Shown: positions 15,419 to 24,108 of the stretch, one piece after another
How positions within the stretch are numbered: position 1 is the first letter of the stretch
Layout: each line of letters starts with the position of its first letter
DNA from: an uncultured Clostridia bacterium
GTDB taxonomy: Bacteria > Bacillota > Clostridia > Christensenellales > Aristaeellaceae
DNA: 35,793 nt
NCBI GenBank assembly: GCA_937906775.1
Contig: CALCUD010000102.1
Coordinates: 1 to 35,793, forward strand
Direction of reading: 5' to 3'
Translations under genes and position numbers: made by a program
Notes under the pieces: model-generated
Databases searched by the model: none
Told to the model about the DNA's origin: nothing
What the model saw: only the letters and a program-made list of their open reading frames with translations

Positions 15419-18274
15419 TTAATAAGTCCCTGCCATCGCCTGGGAGAGCTGTGCCATAGCCGAAGCGACATCCGCCTGCGCGGGCGATTCCGAACTGATC
15501 AGCGTCATCAAATAACTCCCGGCGTCATAGATATTCCTGTATGCGTCAGAAGCCGGATCCAGATCGGAGAGCATCATCTCCGCATTATCCAGCAGGACGC
15601 GCGCGTCGCCGATCAGCGCTGCTGTTGTCGGAGATACGGTACTTCCGCGGTTTTCGGCGTTATGCCAGGTGCAGGTCATATTTCCTGTCGCGGCTACCGT
15701 TCCGAGATACTGGTCCAGAACATCCTGATACTTGCTGCCCTGGAATCTGTACAGATAGTTGGATACGGGCAGGACAACAACGCCTTTGACCTCTGTCGAC
15801 GGGCAATAGGGAGAAGCCAGCATTCCGGTCTCCGCGCAGATATTCTGGCTCACATGCATATCGCAGTATTCTGTCGGTTGTGTTCCTGCCGCCCAGTAAT
15901 CCGTCACGGTGCCGTAACCGTTGCTGTCATTCCGGCAGGCGTCTGTCGCCAGTTTACCGCTGACAGAACAGGTTTCAACCCTGACGAGTCCGTAATCGGA
16001 AGGGTCACCGCTCAGGATTTTTTTATCTTCCAGACCCTGATGGATCTTGCTCATATACGCCTGCCAAAGCGGCGCAGCCGCGCCGGAACCGGTAGATTTG
16101 GAAGACAGAGCTTTATAATTGTCGTGTCCGATCCAGAGAGCGGAAGAATAGTAACCTGTCAACCCGGTAAAAAAGACACCCTTCTGATCAGAATTCGTTC
16201 CGGTCTTGCCGGCGACCGTCTGGCCCTTGATTTTCGCGCTGGTACCTGTACCGGAAGCGACAGCCGTTTTCATCATATCCACGATCATATACGCCGTGGA
16301 ATCGGAGAACACGCGGTAACGGTTCTGATGCTGATGGCCGTCCCACACAACGTCTCCGTTGGAATCGGAGATTCCAAGGACGGAGATGGGTTCCTGATAA
16401 ATTCCGCTGTTCGCCAGCACGCCGTAGGCTACGGTCATCTGCAGCGGTGTGATACCGGAAGAACCGAGCGACAGGCCGAAAGGTGTCGCGTCAATATGAG
16501 CGTCATCCACACCCATCTGATGCAGGAAATAAACGCTTCTGTCAACGCCGACCATGTTCAGCAGCGTATACGCCGCTGCGGTATTATGCGATTTGGCCAT
16601 TCCCGTTCTCATCGTTTCCGGCCCGGTATATCCGGCTCCGCCGTAGTTCTTTGGCCAGCTGTCGTTTCCTTTGGCGTCCTTCCATCCGGAGATCGGAAGA
16701 GGCATGTTGTAAACGACCGTTGCCGGACTCGCGCCCAGCTCCAGCGCCGGGGCGTAAACTGCGATCGGTTTGACGGATGAACCGACGGGCATCTTCATAT
16801 CGGTCGCGCGGTTCAGCGTCTTCCGTGCGGTGACCGCGCTCCGGGAACCGACGATTGCCTTCAGCTCGCCCGTGCGGTAATCCAGCACGGCACATGCGGC
16901 CTGCGGCTCCTCGATCTCGGTATAAGTTCCGTCGGAATTTTTCGATTTGAATACTTTATCCTCCGGATCCCGCAAAGCCGGATACTTCGTCCAGTTCTGC
17001 AGCGTGGTCTGAACGGTTTCCTGAACATTGGGATCAATCGCCAGCATCACATGATAGCCGCCGGTCCGGAACCTGTTTTCCATTTTTGCCCGGTTTTCCG
17101 AAGTGTCCTCAAGGCCGTTCAGCTCAAGCAGGATGTCCACGACCTCGCTCACAGCGTACTCGACATAGTGAGCATAGGGATACATGGCATCCCCGCCCTT
17201 GTTTTCCTCCAGAACGCCCGCCGTTGCTGGATCAAGCGCCCGCTGATACTGCTCATAGGTGATGAACTGATTCTCATACATGCACCGGAGCACATAGTCT
17301 GTCCGGTTGTTCGTGATCGCAACGTAATTCACGCCCTCTTTGAAGCGCGTGTAGAAATTCCGGCGGGGATTGTAATAGTACGGACTGTTCGTCACGCCGG
17401 CCAGCATGGCGCATTCCCGCAGCGTCAGCTCCCCGAGTTCCTTTCCGAAGTATCCCTGGGCCGCAGTATAGACTCCGTAATAATTTTCACCCAGATAGAT
17501 GGTATTCAGGTAGCTCTCAAGAATCTCATCCTTCGAGTATTTTTGCTCCAGCTGAAGGCTCAGATACGCCTCCTGTATCTTTCTTTTGTAGCTCTGCTCG
17601 GAAGAAAGCAGCGTGTTTTTGATCAGCTGCTGCGTGATCGTCGATCCGCCTTGCGTGGAACTGGAAGTCAGATTGCTGACGAAAGCGCCCACGATACGCT
17701 TCAGATCGACACCGGTATGCGTATAAAAGCGGGCGTCTTCGACCGCGATGAATGCGTTGCGAAGATAGGTCGGCATCGCTGACAGGGATACAATGACCCG
17801 GTTTTCCGAACCCTTGTATTCCGTGATCAGATTGCCGTTACAGTCATAGATGAAAGAGGTTTGTGCCTGTGCGTCGATCGCGACCAGGTCGAGTTCCGGG
17901 GCGGTATCCACATATCCCTTGGCGATCCCGATCACGGCGCCGAGGGCCGCCAGTCCTCCCAGAACAACAAGAAGCAACAGGACCCGAACCGAATGCACCA
18001 GTACGGTTACGATAAAGTTCGGTTTTTTCATCTCTGTTTTGAAGATGCTGTGCTTTTCGGGTTTCTCCTCCTCCGGCAGTTCCTCCTCCCCGTTATAATC
18101 CGGATAGTCTTCATCCGCCCGTTTAAAATCCCCGGAGGCATTTTCGAAAGGAGTATAGGCAGCGGCTGTTGTTCTGTCATCCTCGGGGAATTCCGCTTCG
18201 GAATATTCCTGCTCTTCGAATTCCTCCGGATAATATTCGCCGAAATCATCCTTTACTTTCCGGGAACGTCTCAT
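15419..18274 (-). CDS. Class A penicillin-binding protein (PBP1A family)
   Basis: A 951-residue bifunctional peptidoglycan synthase. An 80-residue acidic cytoplasmic tail precedes one TM helix (about 88-117). The GT51 glycosyltransferase domain (about 145-320) has catalytic Glu179 in AVEDARFYTHTGVD and the GGSTITQQLIKN motif. The transpeptidase domain (about 405-720) has SxxK at Ser499 (GSSVKP), SHN at 562-564 and KTG at 690-692. The C-terminal 200 residues include six or more cysteines and a helical tail, as in many Clostridia PBP1A proteins. It heads a probable operon with nfo, the L,D-transpeptidase and cvpA. Confidence 0.95.
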   Translation of the reverse strand: MRRSRKVKDDFGEYYPEEFEEQEYSEAEFPEDDRTTAAAYTPFENASGDFKRADEDYPDYNGEEELPEEEKPEKHSIFKTEMKKPNFIVTVLVHSVRVLLLLVVLGGLAALGAVIGIAKGYVDTAPELDLVAIDAQAQTSFIYDCNGNLITEYKGSENRVIVSLSAMPTYLRNAFIAVEDARFYTHTGVDLKRIVGAFVSNLTSSSTQGGSTITQQLIKNTLLSSEQSYKRKIQEAYLSLQLEQKYSKDEILESYLNTIYLGENYYGVYTAAQGYFGKELGELTLRECAMLAGVTNSPYYYNPRRNFYTRFKEGVNYVAITNNRTDYVLRCMYENQFITYEQYQRALDPATAGVLEENKGGDAMYPYAHYVEYAVSEVVDILLELNGLEDTSENRAKMENRFRTGGYHVMLAIDPNVQETVQTTLQNWTKYPALRDPEDKVFKSKNSDGTYTEIEEPQAACAVLDYRTGELKAIVGSRSAVTARKTLNRATDMKMPVGSSVKPIAVYAPALELGASPATVVYNMPLPISGWKDAKGNDSWPKNYGGAGYTGPETMRTGMAKSHNTAAAYTLLNMVGVDRSVYFLHQMGVDDAHIDATPFGLSLGSSGITPLQMTVAYGVLANSGIYQEPISVLGISDSNGDVVWDGHQHQNRYRVFSDSTAYMIVDMMKTAVASGTGTSAKIKGQTVAGKTGTNSDQKGVFFTGLTGYYSSALWIGHDNYKALSSKSTGSGAAAPLWQAYMSKIHQGLEDKKILSGDPSDYGLVRVETCSVSGKLATDACRNDSNGYGTVTDYWAAGTQPTEYCDMHVSQNICAETGMLASPYCPSTEVKGVVVLPVSNYLYRFQGSKYQDVLDQYLGTVAATGNMTCTWHNAENRGSTVSPTTAALIGDARVLLDNAEMMLSDLDPASDAYRNIYDAGSYLMTLISSESPAQADVASAMAQLSQAMAGTY

Positions 18275-18359
18275 CCGCTCAGCTCCTTTCCTTCATAATG
18301 ATCAAACGGTTTTCCGGACGGTTTTCTTCCCGCCGGAAAAGTCCGCATACATACAGGAT

Positions 18360-18388
18360 ATTATATCATGTTTGCCGGTTTGTGAAAA
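18360..18388 (-). promoter_or_regulatory. Probable promoter of the PBP-nfo-ldt-cvpA operon
   Basis: On the minus strand, TTTTCA (18383-18388), 17-base spacer and TATAAT (18360-18365), with an upstream TGA making an extended -10. In the leader, CCGGAAAA (18333-18340) and TTTTCCGG (18310-18317) form an 8-bp inverted repeat of unknown role. Confidence 0.65.
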
Positions 18389-18429
18389 CAATCGGCAGGC
18401 AAAATTGATAACGGAACCTGAACCGGTAC

Positions 18430-18459
18430 AAAAAAAGCCTTCCCGCAGAGGGAAGGCTT
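18430..18459 (-). terminator. Intrinsic terminator of the WG-repeat protein gene
   Basis: A perfect 10-bp stem (18435-18444 with 18450-18459, 5-base loop) lies 15 bases past the stop codon. On the minus strand it runs into a U-tract (A18430-18436 on the plus strand). Confidence 0.9.
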
Positions 18460-18473
18460 CTCAAAAGCAGGGA

Positions 18474-19931
18474 TCACAGAACGGCTTCCGGTCTCTTTGT
18501 TCCGTCCGTCGGGCAGAAATTCGCGGAATCGTCATTGGTATTTCCGCATTCGGGACAGACCCATCCCGCGGGTGCCTCGGTTGCTTCCGCAGCCGGTCTT
18601 TCCGGAACGGTCAGATCATATGTTACCGTAAACAGATGATATTTTCTGTCAATGTTATCCTGGGCCAGGATCAGGGTTCCGTTCTTCGCGAAAGTGAAAT
18701 CATAGACATCGTCATAGGTTCCGTCCAGCGGAATGATCACGTTGCCGACGAGGTCGATCACGCCGGCCTGTCCGTCTTTTTCCGCGGCAAACGCCGGAAC
18801 TTCCATGGAAATTTCGCTGCGTACCTCATCGTACCGGTCAGGCAGCATTCCTGCCGCCGCGCTCAGAACGGCGATCTTCCCGTCGTTTTCGGTCAGCATG
18901 GCGAACGGGGTCCGCTCCTTTATCGCGTTTTCCGCGTATTCAAAACCTGTTTCCGCGCCTGTTTCGAGGTTCACGAAGCCAAGCATTCCGTCTTTAACCG
19001 CCGCGACATATCCGCATCTGATGCTGTAGTTCTCCAGTTTGTCATATACGCAGGCAACGACCTCCGCGCCGGTCCTGTCCAGCAAACCGTTCATCCTGTT
19101 CTCGCTGAGGACTCTTGCATAGTCGCCGGAATAGTCATAGACCGTATTGTAAGTCACAAGCGCGATCTCTTTTCCGTCCAGTCCCACGATCGCGTATCCG
19201 TCTTTTTGCATTCTGGGCATAACAGCGGTTTCGACCTGATCTTCTGTGAGCGTGCAGCCTTCGGTAAAGGCTTCGGTCCCTGTTCCGCAATGGATGAACT
19301 TTTCGGAACCGGATGCATACTGACTGTCATATTCTCCGACAGTCGATCCTTCGTAACCGGATTCGTTCAGCTGATTGTCATAGTAATGCATATTCTTGTC
19401 CCTGTCCCGGACATACAGATAATCACCGTAAGCTGTCGCGCTGCTGTATGCGGATCTGTCCAGCGAACCGATCTTGGTTCCCCGGTAATAAAGATCCACC
19501 CGTTCGATCAGGAAAAAGCATTTTTCGCCCAGGAATGACTGGTAGTCATAATTGTCAGATGTCGCTTCCGTCAGCACGATACCGGCCTGCCATCTGTCGG
19601 AAAAGTATTCGGTATCTCCGTATTGCATCGGAACGATCAGTTTTCCCTGTCCGTCCAGCATACCGGTATTGTTGATCTCTTCCCCCGCACGGACAGTGTA
19701 GTATCCGTTCTGAGCGGACATGCTTTCATATCCGTCGGAAAGCACATTCCCGTCCGTGTCCACCACTGTATAGGCGCCGCGCCGTTCCGTCTGTACAGCC
19801 AGCGTGCCGGCTTCTTCATTCAGCGTGACGCTGTAATAATCCAGCACCTTCTCGTCCACCGTTGTTTCAGCGCCGGCAACCGTCAGCGGAAGCAGCGCGA
19901 TCAGCAGTACCGCGATCAGCCATTTCTTCAT
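18474..19931 (-). CDS. Secreted WG-repeat protein with degenerate C-terminal zinc ribbon
   Basis: A 485-residue protein with a signal peptide (MKKWLIAVLLIALLPLTVAG) and several WG-type beta repeats, for example GMLDGQGKLIVPMQYGDTEY, GLLDRTGAEVVACVYDKLEN, GFVNLETGAETGFEY and GVIDLVGNVIIPLDGTYDDV. Such repeats form beta-propeller-like or repeat folds of unknown binding role. After a Pro/Ala/Glu linker, the last 30 residues hold CPECGNTNDDSANFCPTDG, a zinc-ribbon pattern in which the fourth Cys is replaced by Asp. Zinc ribbons are normally cytoplasmic, so placement behind a signal peptide is odd. The gene is monocistronic: own promoter, own terminator. No function is assigned. Confidence 0.88.
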   Translation of the reverse strand: MKKWLIAVLLIALLPLTVAGAETTVDEKVLDYYSVTLNEEAGTLAVQTERRGAYTVVDTDGNVLSDGYESMSAQNGYYTVRAGEEINNTGMLDGQGKLIVPMQYGDTEYFSDRWQAGIVLTEATSDNYDYQSFLGEKCFFLIERVDLYYRGTKIGSLDRSAYSSATAYGDYLYVRDRDKNMHYYDNQLNESGYEGSTVGEYDSQYASGSEKFIHCGTGTEAFTEGCTLTEDQVETAVMPRMQKDGYAIVGLDGKEIALVTYNTVYDYSGDYARVLSENRMNGLLDRTGAEVVACVYDKLENYSIRCGYVAAVKDGMLGFVNLETGAETGFEYAENAIKERTPFAMLTENDGKIAVLSAAAGMLPDRYDEVRSEISMEVPAFAAEKDGQAGVIDLVGNVIIPLDGTYDDVYDFTFAKNGTLILAQDNIDRKYHLFTVTYDLTVPERPAAEATEAPAGWVCPECGNTNDDSANFCPTDGTKRPEAVL

Positions 19932-19979
19932 GAATAACCTTCTCCTCTCATCGTTTCTCTTCTTCGGAAAAACGGTTAC

Positions 19980-20008
19980 ATTTTATCATCAGAACTGTTA
20001 CATGTCAA
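19980..20008 (-). promoter_or_regulatory. Promoter of the WG-repeat protein gene
   Basis: On the minus strand, TTGACA (20003-20008), 17-base spacer and TAAAAT (19980-19985) with upstream TGA (extended -10). The 7-mer ATGTAAC occurs on this strand at 19997-20003 and 19975-19981, 22 bases apart, one copy beside the -35 and one over the end of the -10. Confidence 0.75.
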
Positions 20009-20062
20009 ACAGGATCAGACCGGAATCACTTGAAAATCAAAGCATTCCGAACTGATCCTGTT
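20008..20062 (-). terminator. Large imperfect hairpin after clpB, possible terminator
   Basis: AACAGGATCAG (20008-20018) pairs with CTGATCCTGTT (20052-20062). Inside this, CGGAAT (20021-20026) pairs with ATTCCG (20044-20049), with a 2x2 internal loop and a 17-base apical loop. It lies 33 bases past the clpB stop. The U-tract is short (TTTG), so efficiency is uncertain, and the hairpin base touches the -35 of the next promoter. Confidence 0.55.
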
Positions 20063-20094
20063 CTTCTTCTGTATTCGTGTTCCGTTTTGGTTCG

Positions 20095-22695
20095 TCAGGG
20101 CAGAATCACAAAATCTCCACGGTCATCCAGACCCACGGTCAGGGTGGAGCCGGGTTCCGCGTCTCCGGCAATCAGCCGGCGGGCAAGCAGTGTCTCCACT
20201 TTGCTCTGCAGATACCGTTTCAGCGGCCGGGCACCGAAAACGGGATCGAAACCCCGGTCAATGACCGCCTCCAGTGCCTGTTCTGTCAGTTCCGCACGGA
20301 TCTGACGCTCCTCCAGTCTCCGGTTCAGGGAGGCAACCATCAGCTTCACGATCGCGGTGATTTCTGTCCGTGTCAGCGGCTTATAGCATACGATTTCATC
20401 GATCCGGTTCAAAAATTCCGGACGGAAGCGCGTTTTCAACAGCGAATCGACCTGATCCCGGGCTTCCTGCGTAATCTCACCGTCGCGGATCCCATCCAGC
20501 AGATACTCGCTGCCCAGATTGCTTGTCATGATCAGGATGGTGTTTTTGAAGTCTACGGTACGTCCCTGACTGTCAGTGATCCGGCCGTCATCCAGCACTT
20601 GCAGGAGAACATTGAACACATCGGGATGGGCTTTCTCGACTTCGTCGAACAGTACGACGCAGTACGGATGCCGGCGGACCGCTTCCGTCAGCTGACCGCC
20701 CTCGTCATATCCGACATATCCGGGAGGCGCTCCGATCAGCCGGGATACGCTGAACTTTTCCATGTATTCTGACATATCGATCCGGACCATATTTTTCTCA
20801 TCATCAAACAGTGCCTGAGCCAGCGCCTTGGCCAACTCGGTCTTTCCGACGCCGGTCGGGCCCAGAAACAGGAAGGATCCGAGCGGACGGTTCGGGTCCT
20901 GGATCCCGGCCCGGGAACGGAGGATCGCCTCGGAAACTTTCCGTACGGCTTCGTCCTGGCCGATGACCCGCTCATGCAGCACATCCTCCAGCCGCAGCAG
21001 CTTTTCCCGTTCGCCCTCCATCAGTTTGCTAACAGGAATTCCCGTCCAGCGGCCGACGATCCGGGCGATCTCCTCTTCAGTCACCTTATCCCGGAGCAGA
21101 CTTTCACCGGGCTTGTTCTTTTCGGCTGCCGCTTCCTCCTCGGCGAGCTGTTTCGACAGTTTCGGAAGCTCGCCGTATTTCAGTTCGGCAGCCCGGTTCA
21201 GATCATAGTATCGTTCCGCGCGTTCGATCTCGGCATTGACCTTCTCAATTTCCTCCCGGAGACCGGTGACTTTGACGATCGCCTGCTTCTCGGATTCCCA
21301 GCAGGCTTTCATCGTATTGAAAGCGTCCCGCTGCTCCGCCAGTTCTTTCCGGACTTCATCCAGATGAGCCTGACTCAGCCGGTCTTCTTCCTTTTTCAGC
21401 GCGGCTTCCTCGATCTCCAGCTGCATGATCTTCCGGCGAATATCGTCCAGTTCGGTCGGCAGCGAATCGATCTCGGTCCGGATCATCGCGCACGCTTCAT
21501 CGACAAGATCGATCGCCTTGTCCGGCAGAAAGCGGTCGGTGATATACCGGTCGGACAGCGTGACAGCAGCGATCAGCGCAGCGTCCTGGATCTTGACGCC
21601 GTGGAATACTTCATAGCGTTCCTTCAGACCGCGCAGAATCGCCACTGTATCCTCGACCGTCGGCTCTTCCACCATGACAGGCTGAAAACGGCGTTCCAGC
21701 GCGGCATCCTTTTCAATATACTGCCTGTATTCATTCAGAGTAGTCGCACCGATGCAATGCAGTTCCCCCCGGGCCAGCATCGGTTTCAGCAGATTCCCGG
21801 CGTCCATGGCGCCGTCCGCCTTTCCCGCGCCGACGATGGTATGCAGTTCATCGATAAACAGAATGATCCTGCCGTCGCTCTTTCTGATCTCCGCCAGCAC
21901 AGCCTTCAGGCGTTCTTCAAACTCGCCTCGGAACTTAGCGCCCGCGATCAGGCTGCCCATATCAAGTGAGAAAACAGTACGGTCCTTCAGGCTGTCAGGC
22001 ACATCGCCCCGGACGATCCGCTGCGCCAACCCTTCGGCGATCGCTGTTTTGCCAACGCCGGGTTCGCCGATCAGGACCGGATTGTTTTTCGTCTTCCGGG
22101 ACAGGATCCGGATCACGTTCCGGATCTCGGCGTCACGCCCGATCACCGGATCCAGCTTCTGCTTCCGGGCCAGTTCAACCAGATCGGAACCGTATTTCTT
22201 CAGTGCGTCATAGGTATCCTCTGGGCTGTCGGATGTCACGCGGGTCGCTCCCCGGACCTCGCTCAGCGCCTTCAGAAAGTCCTCCGCCCGGTAGCCGATC
22301 CGCTTCAGCAGCGCGGCAACAGAAGCCGTGGGTTTATTACAGATGCCCATCCAGACATGCTCCACGGACAGATATTCATCCTTCATGTTCGCAGCCGTCT
22401 TTTCCGCTTCAAGCAAAGCCTTCTCCAGTTCAGGGGAAATGTATACTTTTCCGGGTTCACGGCCGGAGCCGGAAACCCGGGGTATTTTTGCCAGCGCTTC
22501 TTCCAGACCGGCACGCAGCGCATCGGTGCTGATCCCGCATTTTGCAAGAAGCTGAGGGATCAGCTCTCCTTCCTCCTTTGTCAAAGCATAAAGAACATGC
22601 TCCTCTTCCACCTGCATATGCTGATATTCCACGGTGAGCGCCTGCGCTTCCTGCAGGGCGGCCACAGTCTTCTGCGTAAACTGATTCATGTTCAT
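20095..22695 (-). CDS. clpB: ATP-dependent protein disaggregase ClpB (Hsp100)
   Basis: An 866-residue two-ring AAA+ unfoldase that, with DnaK, resolubilises aggregated proteins. It has an N-terminal Clp_N repeat domain (about 1-145), NBD1 with Walker A GEPGVGKT (210-217) and Walker B ILFIDEL (278-284), and a long coiled-coil middle domain (about 380-525). NBD2 has Walker A GPTGVGKT (612-619) and Walker B VVLFDEVE, followed by a C-terminal D2-small domain. The middle domain separates ClpB from ClpC/ClpA. The start is ATG 22695 (MNMNQFTQKT), 8 bases after AGGGAGG; longer reading upstream crosses the operator and promoter. A CtsR box immediately precedes the gene. Confidence 0.96.
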   Translation of the reverse strand: MNMNQFTQKTVAALQEAQALTVEYQHMQVEEEHVLYALTKEEGELIPQLLAKCGISTDALRAGLEEALAKIPRVSGSGREPGKVYISPELEKALLEAEKTAANMKDEYLSVEHVWMGICNKPTASVAALLKRIGYRAEDFLKALSEVRGATRVTSDSPEDTYDALKKYGSDLVELARKQKLDPVIGRDAEIRNVIRILSRKTKNNPVLIGEPGVGKTAIAEGLAQRIVRGDVPDSLKDRTVFSLDMGSLIAGAKFRGEFEERLKAVLAEIRKSDGRIILFIDELHTIVGAGKADGAMDAGNLLKPMLARGELHCIGATTLNEYRQYIEKDAALERRFQPVMVEEPTVEDTVAILRGLKERYEVFHGVKIQDAALIAAVTLSDRYITDRFLPDKAIDLVDEACAMIRTEIDSLPTELDDIRRKIMQLEIEEAALKKEEDRLSQAHLDEVRKELAEQRDAFNTMKACWESEKQAIVKVTGLREEIEKVNAEIERAERYYDLNRAAELKYGELPKLSKQLAEEEAAAEKNKPGESLLRDKVTEEEIARIVGRWTGIPVSKLMEGEREKLLRLEDVLHERVIGQDEAVRKVSEAILRSRAGIQDPNRPLGSFLFLGPTGVGKTELAKALAQALFDDEKNMVRIDMSEYMEKFSVSRLIGAPPGYVGYDEGGQLTEAVRRHPYCVVLFDEVEKAHPDVFNVLLQVLDDGRITDSQGRTVDFKNTILIMTSNLGSEYLLDGIRDGEITQEARDQVDSLLKTRFRPEFLNRIDEIVCYKPLTRTEITAIVKLMVASLNRRLEERQIRAELTEQALEAVIDRGFDPVFGARPLKRYLQSKVETLLARRLIAGDAEPGSTLTVGLDDRGDFVILP

Positions 22696-22728
22696 GGCAT
22701 ATTCCTCCCTGAAGGTCAAATCATATTC

Positions 22729-22745
22729 TTTGACTTTCTTTGACC
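22729..22745 (-). promoter_or_regulatory. CtsR operator (heat-shock repressor box) before clpB
   Basis: The minus strand reads GGTCAAAGAAAGTCAAA, an exact match to the CtsR tandem-heptamer consensus RGTCAAANANRGTCAAA. A further GGTCAAA in the opposite orientation lies at 22714-22720. The box sits just downstream of the predicted transcription start, where a repressor would block elongation or open-complex formation. ctsR itself is not in the window. Confidence 0.92.
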
Positions 22746-22754
22746 TTCGCGTAT

Positions 22755-22782
22755 ATTCTACCAAATCTGCGATGAATGTCAA
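22755..22782 (-). promoter_or_regulatory. Sigma-A promoter of clpB
   Basis: On the minus strand, TTGACA (22777-22782), 16-base spacer, TAGAAT (22755-22760). Transcription would start near 22748, directly in front of the CtsR box. Confidence 0.8.
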
Positions 22783-22835
22783 GCATTTTTCCAAATTCGC
22801 ACAAATAAACTTCCGGCTGTTTCCCGTTCAGAAAT

Positions 22836-22861
22836 CAAAACCCCGCCGTGGAGACGGCGGG
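22836..22861 (-). terminator. Intrinsic terminator after the MFS transporter gene
   Basis: An 8-bp GC-rich stem (CCCGCCGT 22842-22849 with ACGGCGGG 22854-22861, 4-base loop) begins 7 bases past the stop codon. On the minus strand it continues into GTTTTG. Confidence 0.8.
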
Positions 22862-22868
22862 TGAAAAA

Positions 22869-24068
22869 TCAGTGCGAACCGGATGCATTCTTTCGGCTGA
22901 GCAGCGCCAGCCCCGCAAGGATGAGTACAGGAAACGCGATTGCGGGCAGGAGGGCGCTTTTCAGGGACCCGCCGTTCGCTCCGGCGATAAACCCAACCAG
23001 AGACGGACCGGCGCTGCATCCCACATCACCGGCCAGCGCCAGCAGGCCGAACATCGCTGTTCCGCCCCCGGGCAGACAGGTTGCCGCGGTCGATACTGTC
23101 CCGGGCCAGAAGATCCCGACGCTGAATCCGCATACAGCGCAGCCGATCAGTCCCAGAACCGGAGACGACGCCAGCGATGCAAGGAGATAGCAGCCAATAC
23201 ACAATGCCGCGGATGCGATCATGAAGCTCCGGAGACGGATCCTTTCCGCAAACCGCCCGTAGAGAGCCCGTGCGGTACCCATCATCACGGCAAAAGCGCA
23301 GGGACCTGCCAGATCCCCGATCGTCTTGCTTACCTGCAATCCGCTCTCTGCAAAGGCTGAAGCCCACTGACTCATTGCCTGCTCCGACGCGCCGGATACG
23401 ATCATCAGCATAAACAGGACCCAGAAAACGCCGGACTTCAGTAGCCCGCCGAAACTCATCTTCTCCGCGCCGGCTCCGACCGGATACAGCGGCACAACCG
23501 TAAAAGCCAGCATAGTCCCGAAAGGAATAACGGAAAGCAGCACTGCGAGAAGTCTCCAGTTTGCAATTCCGAAAACAGCGAAATAGCCGGTACAGACAAG
23601 TACCAGCGCCACATGCCCCCAGCAGTAGAAGGAATGCAGCAGAGACATGGCGGCTTCCTTATTTTCCGACGGACAGCTTTCAAGCGTCGGACTCACCAGA
23701 ACTTCGATCAATCCTCCGCCGATCGCATAGAGGACCACAGAAACCATCAGTCCTGTATAAGGCACCCCGAAGAGACCCGGAAATGCCGCAAGCCCGACCA
23801 GTCCGAGTCCACACAGCGCCTGTGCCGCGATCAGGCAGGGACGGTAGCCGATCCGGTCCACATACCGCGCCGCCAGAAAATCAACCACGAGCTGTACGGC
23901 AAAGTTCACGGTCGTCAGCAGCGTGATCTGCTCCAGGCTCAGCCCGAAGGTCGAAGCAAAAGTCAGGAAGAGCAAAGGCGCGAAATTGTTCGTGATTGCC
24001 TGCGTGATCAGCCCGAAATAGCAGGAAATGACCGTTGCTCTGGGATTCTCCCGAAGAGAAATACGCAT
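22869..24068 (-). CDS. Major facilitator superfamily transporter
   Basis: A 399-residue membrane transporter with about twelve hydrophobic segments in two halves. Early motifs are RATVISCYFGLITQAITNNF and an MFS motif A-like AARYVDRIGYRPCLIA between TM2 and TM3. The second half has a matching ARALYGRFAERIRLR loop. Substrate is unknown; the general shape recalls sugar or nucleoside/drug MFS carriers, with no specificity residues I can assign. ATG 24068 follows GGGAGG by 8 bases. It is the last of four minus-strand genes, 40 bases after the rsmC-like gene, and is followed by a terminator. Confidence 0.88.
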   Translation of the reverse strand: MRISLRENPRATVISCYFGLITQAITNNFAPLLFLTFASTFGLSLEQITLLTTVNFAVQLVVDFLAARYVDRIGYRPCLIAAQALCGLGLVGLAAFPGLFGVPYTGLMVSVVLYAIGGGLIEVLVSPTLESCPSENKEAAMSLLHSFYCWGHVALVLVCTGYFAVFGIANWRLLAVLLSVIPFGTMLAFTVVPLYPVGAGAEKMSFGGLLKSGVFWVLFMLMIVSGASEQAMSQWASAFAESGLQVSKTIGDLAGPCAFAVMMGTARALYGRFAERIRLRSFMIASAALCIGCYLLASLASSPVLGLIGCAVCGFSVGIFWPGTVSTAATCLPGGGTAMFGLLALAGDVGCSAGPSLVGFIAGANGGSLKSALLPAIAFPVLILAGLALLSRKNASGSH

Positions 24069-24108
24069 GGCGGAAACCTCCCTGTTCTTCATCTTGTCAT
24101 GAACCGGA

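Noticed and set aside
22696..22794. N-terminal extension of clpB by 33 codons
   Set aside because: It would translate the promoter and CtsR operator; the proper ribosome site precedes the ATG at 22695.
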